This document shows, one piece after another, positions 47,268 to 58,114 of a DNA stretch of 64,000 nt. The position numbers and the translations under genes were made by a program. Origin of the DNA: Rhododendron vialii (taxonomy: Eukaryota; Streptophyta; Magnoliopsida; Ericales; Ericaceae). The DNA is taken from contig NC_080560.1 in NCBI RefSeq assembly GCF_030253575.1, positions 37,837,001 through 37,901,000 of the forward strand. The letters run 5' to 3'. The notes beneath the pieces are model-generated. The model did not search any database, was not told the origin of the DNA, and saw only the letters and a program-made list of their open reading frames with translations. Every line of letters starts with the position of its first letter. Position 1 is the first letter of the stretch.

Positions 47268-47268
<1 letters not shown>

Positions 47269-48659
47269 AAACACCAATAGAAGTAGGGGTTTTTTTTTAT
47301 ATGCTTCTGACAAAATTTGACTTTGGTAAACAGAATCGATGGCATTTTTGTAATATATTTGTAAGAGTGTGTGTGTTTTCTTAAGAGAGCTGGAGAGCTC
47401 ACATTAGTCTTTAAATCAAATGAATCTTAACCCTCCTTTTAATGTATTTGTGTAGTCCTCACGCCTTTGTGTATTATTAGGTAGATATTCATGTAATAAT
47501 AAATATTCATATTCACGAATCATGGCATGTGTAATGTAATTATGGTATGTATTTAGGTACACTACCCGAGCCGACAGTATTCACGAGCATTAATTAATCC
47601 TAAAGTATTCATTCCTTGTGGAGAAAATGGGGAATAATATAATTAATAAAGTATTTTGACCATTAGCATAAGCATTGCATCGGACTTCACGGTTGCAACT
47701 AGCTAGCCATGTATAAAATGTCAACTACCAATAAATCATTCTCTTCTCAGGTAAACCGCAACTGGGCTAGCTAGCTAGGAACTAAACTATATATACTTTG
47801 CACCCCCAAAGTACTATACATCTCAATTCTAATCATGACTTCGGCCCTTTCTAATTATTAAAATTTTCACTCTTGTGTAGGAGTATTAATTAAATGAATT
47901 TCTACTTATGTGATAGGTAGTAGTACAATTGGTAGTCATACAACAGAAGATATCACGTTGCATTAATTGCTACTTTTCGACAATATAGCTAGGTTATCGA
48001 TCGATCAATGACTTCTTTGTTTTCGATTTGGTTAGGAGTTACCATTTGTAATTGTACAGATAACAAATAATTGGGAGTTCCCTGCTAAGGAATGACTTCA
48101 GGAGATTAATTGAAGGTTTGCTTAGAGCCTTTTTTAATTGGAAAAGGGGCTAGCTAGTATTTCTCGCTTCTCTTTCTTATGTAAAAAGGATGGTTGGAGT
48201 TCAAGAACCTGCAAGAATGAATAATTCAGACACTTTTTTGTGCGAAACTTCCGAGGGTGTTTCTCTCCTTAATTTGTACTACTTAATACTACTAGTAGAA
48301 TATTTATATTTGAAGAATTTATGCCAATCTGCTCCCACTTGTCATTTTCTGCATTTTAAATAGTACTACTAAAACTCTAGCTAGTAGCAAATTCCGAACA
48401 TATTGTCTGCAGTTTGAGGTTTTATGTGGTCCCATGAGATCTTTTTCTACATGGAATGGATCTTTTCCATTTTCCTGTTTGCTCAACCCATGTGATGCAG
48501 GATATTTTTCTTTGGGACTAGTCATATATCCATCACTATAGTTATTTCAATGACACTAAATTTAAGCCATGTAGGGAGCAAAGTAGATGTGACGTGATTT
48601 CCATGAGACAAATTTAATATATCGAGATTTTTGGCATGTGGTCTTAATTTTGGCTTTGC

Positions 48660-49053
48660 TCTCTTGAGCTTTGATTGTTTTTTGTGGTCTTATGTTGTTC
48701 TGTTTGTTTGGAGCTTTTTTTTTCTTTTTTCTTTTTTTTTTTTGTTAGGTTTTGCTTCCGATTCTCACTTCGGTTTGTTTGGTTGTTTGTGGAGCTTTGG
48801 GTTTTGAGGTGTACCGTCTTGAAGTTTTCCGTTAAGTTTTTGTGTGTTTTTAGTTAGGTCTTCTTCAGGCTTTTGCTGTTTTGGTTGGCGTCTTACCGTC
48901 CTTTTTCGGTGGTCTTGGGTGGCTTATGCCGGTGTACCCTTACTCCGTTTAATCTTTATAATCGTTTGTAAGGATTAATAAAATCTTTTTGCTGGGGGAC
49001 CCTTGTTCCATTTAATCTTTATAATCATTTGTAAGGATTAATAAAATCTTTTT

Positions 49054-49062
<9 letters not shown>
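48660..49062 (+). mobile_element. LINE 3' tail with a repeated terminus
   Basis: A T/G-rich stretch ends GTACCCTTACTCCGTTTAATC then TTTATAATCGTTTGTAAGG and ATTAATAAAATC. This last unit is repeated once more (from about 49010), ending in 14 T residues. The layout matches the tail at 24640-24818 and plant LINE 3' untranslated regions. The coding part is missing. Confidence 0.6.
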
Positions 49063-49063
<1 letters not shown>

Positions 49064-49088
<25 letters not shown>

Positions 49089-49089
49089 G
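49064..49089. repeat. Run of 26 G residues
   Basis: An uninterrupted G26 follows directly after T14 and one C, at the end of the LINE tail. Its length may be an assembly or polymerase-slippage estimate. As written it could form a G-quadruplex. Confidence 0.9.
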
Positions 49090-50717
49090 TGTGGGGGTTG
49101 TGATTGGAAAGGGTAATGTGGATAGGTTAACCAAAAGCAGAATTTCTCATAGAATTAGAAGTAAATCATGGCTGTTCTGTTGAGGAACTAATTAAACCCC
49201 ACTAAAAACGCTAACGAGGAAGTGATGGTAAGCCAAAATTTCCAGAGTTTAGGGTTTTGGTTGACATGTATAACCACGAATGGTTTATCGGTACCTATAC
49301 ATGGAAAAAATGTTGTAGAATTCAAAGGGCCATTTAGGGGATCGAGAAGGGGGTTTAACAGTTTGGACATTCTTTGTGTTAAATTTGGCCTCGTTAGCCA
49401 AACAGTTTTCGAGAATTTTTCACAAGCCAAAGGCGCTTAGGGTCCCGATAAACTGTTCTTCTTGGCTCATCACTTCCTCCAAGAGAGTTTTGTTAAGTTG
49501 TGTAATGGAGTTCGACGAAGAGTACCAATTGGAACACCCTTCCTTTAGTTGTTCAAATAAACATTTAGGTTGGATTTGGAAAACCGGTGAAACTTTGGGG
49601 CTTATTATGTAATTTTTTCCTTAAACATATATTAACGATTTAAGAGTCAAAAGTACATTCTTTAAGAATGCAAGATGTAGTTTATGCTAAATTATTTGGA
49701 GTCAACTTGCTTTCTTGTCGCCATCCTATTTGTAGCACACGTTTAATTTAGAGTCCAAGTTTTACTTTACGGATGGAAGATGTAATTTATGCTGAATTAT
49801 TTGAGTCAACTCGATTTTGATAATCATGGCACAACAAGAAGGTGGAAATTAAATTATTAATCCAATGATTCTGTTAATTATATACTTTTTTTTAATCAAC
49901 TTGTAAGGTTAGTCTAGTTATCAGTTTGATCGTGGCATTATTTGATGTGAGAGCGATTAGGACTTTATATTAAAGAAAAATATGTTTATAGAATAAGATA
50001 GCAGAAAGGAGAGTGATTATTCCATTTTGTTGTGGTGCTCCAAAACCTCTTGAAAGGAGAGTAATTGTTCCATCGTATTACGTCTCAGTCTTTTGTTCAA
50101 AGTCGTACGTGTCGTACTCGACCGCCATGGGTGATTTAGGCAATTAAACTTTCTTTATAAAAAATAATTCAATAATAAAAAAACCTTACGACCATGACTA
50201 CTAATTCAGTTTGTGCATAGCACGGGTGAAATATTTTATTTAGCTTTGATTCTTAGGAATTAGTTGGCGTGCGTGAAAAAAAAAAAAAAAACAATTTCTA
50301 ATTGATTCCTAGGAACTTGCCATATGTAAATTCAACTATTGACCAATTTCTCAATGCAAATTCTTTTCATCCTGTTGATTGTGTGCATTCATGAGTGGAA
50401 CCAAAATTCATGACAGAAAATTCCAATTTGGCTTTAGGCTCAGTAGAAGCAGTTCAATAGGATTTAAATTAGCAGGCTAACCAGAGATATCTCTAAGCTG
50501 AAACTTGAGATGCGACCGTTTTAAGTCTTCCAAAAATTTACAAATCTTAAGAGTTCCTCCTACTCTATTTTTATTTTTTTGGTTAAACGGGAATATATAA
50601 TTAAAAGCTAAATTGAAGAAAGTACATCTCTATGTTCCTCCCACTTTGATATCCATTATGATAGTCCACTTATAAAAAGGGTCTCATATTTAATTTTTGC
50701 TTAAATGTCTGAAAAAG

Positions 50718-53700
50718 TCAGGACCGGCCCTGAGGCCGGCAAACAGGTAGGTCAGTCTCAAAGTTGGGCTTGGCCCGAAGTATTGGGTTGCGTTCGAAGA
50801 AATTAACAGGCTTCAGTTCAAAGCTGGAGGTTACTGTTGGCATCACTGGGAAATCCTCTTGACTAGGTATGTGATGGAATCCCAAAGTGTACCATAACAC
50901 AATGTCCTTGTCTTCGATACCGCGGTTCCTGTTTTCATCACCCAAAAACATAAAATTAGTACCCAAAAATTGAGGATTTCTTTTATGCACGCGTACTTAA
51001 ACGACAAAGAAAGAGTTCATTCATCACAAGAATAAAACTAAAGCTAAAGCAATTGACAACACACAAAACAAAGGGTTTCTAACGAGTAATGTACCTTTTG
51101 GACCACACATCTAGTGTGTCTTCTCCCTTGCTCTGATACACCAAAAGCCCACCAGCCCATTGCTCGGTTCGGTTATACTGAGTGACCCATATCTACATCA
51201 CCATTCATCAGCCACACAAAGACAGTATGGTTAGAAAATAAACTAAAAAACGAAACAATACATTAAGGGCCCGATTGGATGCCGTATGAATTTTGGGTGT
51301 ATTATTTATGAAGGGGTGATAAGATAATAAGGGGTATTAGTTAAGAAGGGAGGGCCCACATTGATGTGACATTTATAGAAGGTGTATTAAAAAGTAGATG
51401 GTTTGGATGATGTATTAGAGAATGGGGATAAAATAATACTTGGTTTGGATGAAGGATAAATTAGAGGTATAAGAAGGGTGTATGATGTAAAAAGTTGTCA
51501 ATTGACTCTTTTGTCCTTGTGCAGTATTAAATTAAATTATTGATTAGATTAAATATTTAATTCCGAAATTGAACTTTTATTAATTTTTTTCACAAAAAAG
51601 CAAAAGTAAATTAGTAAAAAAGCAAAAGTAAATTAGTTAACTAATATAATAATTAATTATTAAATATTAGAAAACGTTAGACATTTTGCACCTCATCACT
51701 CTCACTTTCTTTATACCCCACCGACCCCCCCACTTTCTCGCCTTCTCCCATGGACGACAGTGGCGACTTTCAATTTTTTCGCACGAAGACCAGAAGACGG
51801 CGATCGTCCCTCCCTCTCTCCCACAAATCCGATCGTGCCTCCCTCTCTCCCACAAACAGTCAAAAAATCCGTTCGTCCCACAAGAAAAACAGGTACATCT
51901 CTCTCTTTCTTTCTACATATACATACATATTTCGTGTGTTTTGTGGTGGTAGTGGTGGTGATCTGTTGTTGTTCTTCTTGATTCGCTGTTTGTTGTTGTT
52001 CTTCTTCTTCTCGATTCGCTGTAGCTGGGAGAGAGAGAGCCGTTAGTGGAGGGGGATAATGAGGGGTAAAACAGTCCAAATTCGGGTGTATTAGGCCGGA
52101 GAAGCTATTGCAGGGCTCAGGGGTAGCAATAATTTAGTACCCCTTCCACTGGATTAGGGTGTATTCGCGTAGACGGGGGAGTGTTGAATACAGGTGAAAA
52201 TAAGCTTGCCAAACCCAACTAAAACTGTCCCATCACTTCTAAACCGGGTGTATTCCACAATACACCCACCCAATGTTGCATCCAATCGGGCCCTAAAAAG
52301 TATGAAAAATAAACTAAAAGTCAAAGCCAAGTTTTAGAGAAATCAAAAAGATTTTGCAAACGATACCTGATTGTTGGTGAAAGCACCTCTAATTTGTGGG
52401 GGATCATCGAGATCAAGCAAGCTGGCTGCATTTGCTCCAGGGACAACCTTGTAACCACTTGGGTTTCCCAGCCTAGACATCTTCGACGGATTAACCACAT
52501 GAAATTCCGACGGATCATAAATATTAAGCTTAACGCGGGCATCCTCCTCCCTCTTAGCCACGCGTCTCTCAGCTTTCAAGTAGCTTTTCCTCGGCGACTG
52601 GCCTGGATACGTCTCCTCCTTCACAAGATTGACCTTGACGAACGAATTGTCGGTCCCGTCGATATCCATGTCGAGGTGAAAGGTAACGAAGTGATCGTGA
52701 ACCACACCGATCAGATTTTCGGACACCAATGGACCAGACATGTCGTTTTTGTAAGGAACTTGGTACATATTTTCATGTGGAGACCCTTTCACCATAAGCA
52801 TCCCGGATAGCCCTACCTGGCATGATTTATGTGATTTAGATGTTTAACACTTTTAAGTTTCCGTTTCTGTTAAGAAAAATTTCAAATAAGTAATTATTTT
52901 TTGAATTAAATGTGATGTATTGTAAGAGAATAATATGTCTCGTAAAACAAAAATAAGTACTTAAAAAATAAGAGCCTTAGCGAAACGGGGTCTAAGTATT
53001 TTCCTATTTGGTGTAACTTTTCCGCAATAATTCGGGCCAGTACTTAGGTGCAGTTTGCCATGTGCAACTTATACCCAAAATATCTTGCATACGCTAAAAA
53101 AGAAATTTGATGGTTGAAACTCGAAAGCCTAGGCTATGCTTTCAGAATTATGCCTGACCAGTTTGTTTGACAGGTCTACTAGTGAAAAGATCTACGACAC
53201 TTAAGAGGAGGATTTAATGAGGGGTCTATTGGGTCAATGACCCACTGTACCCCACTCACATTTTTAAAATTACATTTGCTACAAATACATGTTTATAGTT
53301 AACGCTGTAAAATTATGATAGTACCCATAAAATGTTGAATTTGTTATATGTGCATATTAACTAGATTTTTTTCCCCTATAGTGATAAACACCATACTAAC
53401 TCTAAAAACGCTCGTTTCGGTTTTATCACAGAGAAGTAACATAATCGGTCACCTATATTATATGTTATATATTATTTAATTTAATGTTAAATAAACAGAA
53501 GAATTTGTAAATGCTCCTAAAATAAGGGACGGAATTTCATTCATCAATAGAAAAAGGCATATATGAGTGAAATAAACTATGTTTTTCATGAGAAGAACTA
53601 ACAAATTACCTTAACGCGTATTAAACCATCTGTTTGGAATTCCCAATCAAAAATATAATCATAATTCCCTACTGTCGCTGCCATTCTTGCAACAAGCGTC

Positions 53701-55557
53701 ACCTTGGGCCTTGATTCCCGGATCTGCAATAAATTAATTTTAAGGCCGAAAAAATTTAAGTTCTTAACCTTCAGTCATACAGAACTTTGTTTTGGCTTTA
53801 ATTAGAATCCCCTGCAAGTGGGATGCGAGATTAGTCTCTAAGTTTAGTCAAGCTACGCATAAACTGACCTAGACACCTGAGTTGAAAAAAAAAAAGAAAC
53901 AAGATTGTTTTTAATTAGGAATTTAGGGGCTTTTGGATAAATAAAGTCAAGTGACTAATTTTTTTGCCCTTATTCAAATTTTTTTCGCATTTGCTATTTT
54001 TTGTGGATTATTGTGCCGTCATGTTGAGTGGAATCTAAAAACTAAAAAATTATGATTGAAACTCAATTTTTTTTTAATAAAGACAAAAATAAGCCAATAA
54101 GTTAATTTTTTTCGTTTTTATTTATAAAAAAAAAAAAAGGTTTAGACCATAGTTTTTTACTTTTCTAATTCCTCTCGTTGAGTCGTACCAATAATTCAAA
54201 AAAAAATGACGAAAAACTATAAAATGCAAAAAAAAAAAAATTTGAATAAGAAAAAAAAACTAACCGGCTAATTTATTTAGTTAAAAAAAGCCCTTTAGTG
54301 TACCTGAAAATTATTGAGCTCTGAGTGTCGCCAGCCAATATCCCCAGCATACCGTTCAAACAAGCAGATCATATTGGGTTGAACATATGGGCTTCCGTCG
54401 GCCGATACAAAAAGCCCATCCATATAGTAAGAGTAGCCAGGACAGTCATTGAGAGGCACAAGTGGCATTGCTGTCACCCCAAGCCCAAACTCACCTTCAT
54501 CCATATACGACTTGAAATACCATCCTTCATCTGGGTCCATATACGGCACGAACAACTCCGAAGCAAACCCCTTGTACATGACACTCCTCGGCTCGCCGGT
54601 CTCGGAGTCGCGAACCGTGGCCCGGGAGATTATCATCCCGGCTCGTTGGTCGGGCTTCAGGTGGAACACCCAGTTGGCCCATCTCACGGTATGCCCGTCT
54701 TCGACTCTATAGCTTGGGCCGTTGGGTTGCTCTATGGAGATTGGGTTGATGGGTTCCATCTCTGGTCCCTTGGCCTGTGCAACGTACCGGTAATCTGTGT
54801 TGGCACTCTTTGGAACCGGTATGCCCCGGCCTGTGTTTGAAATTTTGACCACCTCTTGCCTGTCGATGTCAACTATCAGAGTGAGGCCCTCGATGGGCCT
54901 CATGTAGAAATTGGGCGTGTCTTGGGTTGAGAAACACTGGACCTTCACCACCCTCCTCCCTTCTTCATCCGGCCCAAACCAGCCCGCAGAAGGCGTGCCA
55001 CAAGACAAATCCGAAAACTGAATGCCTCGGGCCATGATTGATTTGTTGAACTCTTTATTGGACTGGACCACTTGTAGTGCGACCGAGATGTCCTCGGCCG
55101 TTAGTGGCGGATAGCCAGATCCCGGATTGGTGACATGCCCGGTGACCAGGCCCAAGTCCAAGTCCACGGTCAGGACATGGGTTTGGCCACTCGATAGGGC
55201 AATCACATGGGCTTTTCTAGGTGGAAGTGGGTCACCATTTTTCCACTCCAAGACCTGAGATTTTTCGGGTTCATCTAGGGAAAGAGAGTGAATCGCGGGG
55301 AAGGCCCACGAAAAGGGTACATAAGATGAGAGGATGGCTCGAACTGTGTTGATTTCGGTTACGGTGAGTGGGTCTAGTGGGTGTACTGGGGCTTCTGCTA
55401 GGAGGTTATTGGGCTTGGAAGCTTTGGTCTCCAAGACTGATCCAAACTTGGCATGGACACTTAATCCCTTTTTGGTCACAGGGTTCCATGAATGAGGAAA
55501 GATGAAAAGGGCTATAAAGAAAATGAAAGAGAGATGAAGATAAGAAGTGGTTCCCAT
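50718..55557 (-). CDS. Copper-containing amine oxidase, secreted type
   Basis: The enzyme oxidises primary amines such as putrescine to aldehyde, ammonia and hydrogen peroxide, using copper and a topaquinone made from its own tyrosine. Five exons join in phase to 708 codons: 55557-54304, 53723-53610, 52816-52367, 51192-51095 and 50928-50718. The N-terminus ([12 protein letters not shown]) is a typical signal peptide, and the C-terminus (QGRS) lacks a peroxisomal signal, so an apoplastic enzyme is likely. Domains N2/N3 precede the catalytic domain. The likely catalytic Asp (about 353) is in [10 protein letters not shown], the topaquinone Tyr (about 439) in [12 protein letters not shown], the copper ligands HDH (about 496 and 498) in [15 protein letters not shown], and the third His (657 or 658) in [20 protein letters not shown]. 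All key residues are present, so it looks functional. Intron 3 carries a 1-kb Harbinger-type element. The exact isoform is not settled. Confidence 0.95.
51267..52293. mobile_element. Harbinger-type non-autonomous element in amine oxidase intron 3, 1027 bp
   Basis: The ends GGGCCCGATTGGATGC and GCATCCAATCGGGCCC are perfect 16-bp inverted repeats, flanked by TAA on both sides (51264-51266 and 52294-52296), as expected for PIF/Harbinger. It fills most of intron 3 (51193-52366). The inner part around 51700-52070 is richer in C and T and has open frames in several frames, none with a recognisable transposase or other domain. Confidence 0.92.
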
Positions 55558-55865
55558 GGCACCACTCTCTCTCTCTCTCTCTCAAGGAAGTGACCAGTGT
55601 ATGTTTCCGATGCTAAGATGGATGCTGACATATTAGAAGGAAAATGTTATCTATATGCCGCATTCCAAGGAAGGAAATTTGTTCACTTCATTGGCATGAT
55701 AAAAAAAAACTCACCACTAGTGACTTCTTCAGGGCCCACCAATTCGGCTAGTTACAAGAACAGTAGTTATGGACACAAAAGCATGGAATAATTAAAAAAG
55801 CAAGGGCATGTGGTAGCCTAATGGATGAGAGGTAAGAAGATTATTATATTGGAAGAGAAGCACAT

Positions 55866-56110
55866 GAATCAACTACATTAGCTCAGTTGGCTAGAACTTT
55901 TACAATTCACTAGGAGGTCAAAATTTTCAACTTTTCCACTTGTGTATCGGTGTTCTTTTTATTTCTTTCCCTAATCGGGCTTCTAATTGGGTTGAGTTTA
56001 TAGTAATTGTGAAATTGTTCGGAATTGTTTTTCTCTTAATGGGACGAGTAGTTGGGTTGGGCTTATAATGATTATGGAGTTATTATACTCGTAATTCTTA
56101 TACTTGTCTT
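55866..56110 (+). mobile_element. Possible tRNA-derived SINE
   Basis: TTAGCTCAGTTGGCTAGAAC is a good match to a tRNA A box (TAGCTCAGTTGG). About 30 bases on, GGTCAAAATTTTCAAC could be a decayed B box. A T-rich tail-like region follows. No intact tRNA cloverleaf can be drawn. Target duplications were not located, so borders are rough. Confidence 0.5.
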
Positions 56111-56952
56111 CTCCCACCGTTGGGAGGGAAAAAAAAAAATTCACCTAAATTGCAGTATTGCACTCCAAACTTTCATGAATTGTTTTGATTTCTGGCATCA
56201 CTTTGTGTTGGTGTTTTTATGAATTTTAATAGTGTTAATTACCAACCTTCCGCATATTCGCAGATATGGAAATTGCATGAGGTTTCTTGTGAACCCATCT
56301 ATTTGATTGTGCATGAATATGCATATTATTTGATGAATTGGTTATGGTTCTTATAAATGCAAAGTATCTACATCCGGTATTTTTTTTTTGAACAATTGGA
56401 AGTGCAAGTATGATATTTTCACCTCCGCTGGAGAGTATTGCCCCGTCACACCATACCACAATATGCAAGAGATCCCACCTCACCTACATCGAAACCGAAG
56501 CTAAGGTCCCATCACGTGTAAGTGGTGTTAGGAATATGTTTAACCTCGATAAAAGACTATGGGAACTCAAACTTGGGCCTCATCCATCCATGTTCGAAAT
56601 TTCCACCACTGAACCAACCTCTCATTCGTAAAATCCACATTATTGAGATGTGCATGATAGGCCTACACATGAGGTTAATGTTGTGTTTTGCCTAGTAGAT
56701 GTCAAGGGAAGAAAAGACCAAGAAAGAAATGCAAACTATTATCCCCATTCAATTTGTAAGAGAAGTGATTCTACACTTCCATTTGTATATCTGCACTTTC
56801 CTTTCAAATCGATGTTCACATGACTAATGAACATACTTTGTATACAAAATCAACACTGCCCTTGACAGGTAAAGAAACACACTTTTTTTTTTGAAAAGAA
56901 AGAAACACACTATATCACAACATCAATTTTCTCATGGGGACACCCAAATTAC

Positions 56953-57138
56953 CTGGTTCTGATCATGAAGCAGAATGTTTCCAATTTCAAACAACAGGTG
57001 AGCATCCCCAAAATAGGTGGCACAACAATGGTTCTGAATCAATTGCGGTGAGAAATTCTGATCATACTCCTCATCGAGGGTGAATCGAGCTTTAGAATCC
57101 CGAATCTGATCCACATTGGCTTTAGCACCGAACTCAGG
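56953..57138 (-). other. Exon-like open frame, unrecognised
   Basis: On the minus strand a pyrimidine-rich 3' splice site (AATTTTCAG) is followed by 186 bases, exactly 62 codons, open throughout and ending at a good 5' splice site (CAG/GTAATT). The translation, for example LDEEYDQNFSPQLIQN and YFGDAHLLFEIGNILL, looks like folded protein rather than noise. I do not recognise the family. The SEC23 gene upstream ends with its own stop codon, and the amine oxidase downstream starts with its own ATG, so this may be a stranded exon of a lost gene or part of a small gene I cannot assemble. Confidence 0.35.
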
Positions 57139-58114
57139 CTGAAAATTCTAGCTGAATCACTTGAAGCTGTTGACAAATGCATATGCAATCCTGGACACAA
57201 CAAGAACGGAACTGGAACATCACGATCATCAAATAAACTAAGGAAAACGCGAAACAGTGGGAGGATAACATATAAAGAATTGTAACTCCCTTTTTTTTTT
57301 TTTTTGGTAATTTAAGAATTGTAAATTTTGAAATGCTCAAAATACTTCCATGTTGGGATTAGTTACAAGCTCTAATTTAATAGAAAATTCCATTTTCTGG
57401 GAATTAGTTGGAATGTGTTCGAGCGAACACCAAGAATTGGGCCGATGAGTTACTAGAAACCATGAGACACATGGAGCCATCAAAATATAACTTTACCTGA
57501 TGAAATTTAGTTGGTCCATTAAAACACTCTAATAAGCTTTCTATGCCCATAAAATGCAGTTGATCTCATCGATGTAATTTCCTAGACTATATAAGAAGTT
57601 TGATGAGTTTTAGCTCCTCTGGTCTACTAAATAAGCAAGTAGGTAGATGGCGCCTATCATTAACACTCAAACATCTGGGGTACCTGAGTCCATGCAACAT
57701 AGGGACTCATAATCATAATTTACCAATCTTCCGATTAGCCCTTTTTCTTTGTCCACAGCAACAGAAATATTAAATATGAAGTCCAAATCAACAAAATTTA
57801 TTCCTCCAATAGAGCATCTCCAATATACTTTTGAAAAATTCAAGATCAAAAGCAGTTAAAAAGAGGAGCACATTTATTTAATTAACCACAAGAGCTAGAT
57901 TACAAAAAATATAAATGGTGGGAACTCATTGAACCAAAAGTGCAACGGGGAGCAATAATGAAACTAACTAAATTGGAGTAATAAAGAAGCAGCCATACCT
58001 CACATTTTAGAGGACATCTTCCGGAGGACAATTTGATACTTGTACAGTGAAATCAGGATAAAGCGATTCTTTCGTTCTGACTATGGGAAATAGGGAATTC
58101 TGTACACCAAACAA

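Larger units (their letters stand above)
39921..50717. other. Eleven-kilobase region between MRS2 and the amine oxidase
   Basis: About 39921-40230 is the likely 5' leader and proximal promoter of MRS2 and contains GA tracts (40123-40141). The rest holds a Mutator-like element (40338-40660), a larger inverted-repeat element (40675-41945), AT-rich DNA without recognisable genes (about 42000-44520), a TRIM retrotransposon (44534-44964), a MITE (45670-46069), a possible Helitron end (46458-46495), local duplications (46700-47267) and a LINE tail with a poly-G run (48660-49089). Open frames at 49190-49620 and elsewhere show no domain. Confidence 0.5.
55558..58114. other. Gap between the amine oxidase and SEC23 genes
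   Basis: The first part is the 5' leader and promoter of the amine oxidase gene and includes a short CT tract (55566-55584). It holds a SINE-like unit (55866-56110) and an exon-like open frame (56953-57138). From about 57900 the sequence is probably the SEC23 3' untranslated region. Nothing else is recognisable. Confidence 0.5.

Noticed and set aside
49188-49612. Overlapping frames on both strands after the poly-G run
   Set aside because: No domain, splice sites or codon bias; left as non-coding.
51667-52079. Open frames on both strands inside the 1-kb Harbinger-type element
   Set aside because: No transposase motif, no splice context, and the composition explains the lack of stops.
54325-54840. 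Long plus-strand open frame within the amine oxidase
   Set aside because: Antisense shadow of exon 1, with no domain of its own.
55866-55960. tRNA gene suggested by TTAGCTCAGTTGGCTAGA
   Set aside because: No paired acceptor stem, anticodon arm or intact B box could be found, so a SINE relic is more likely.
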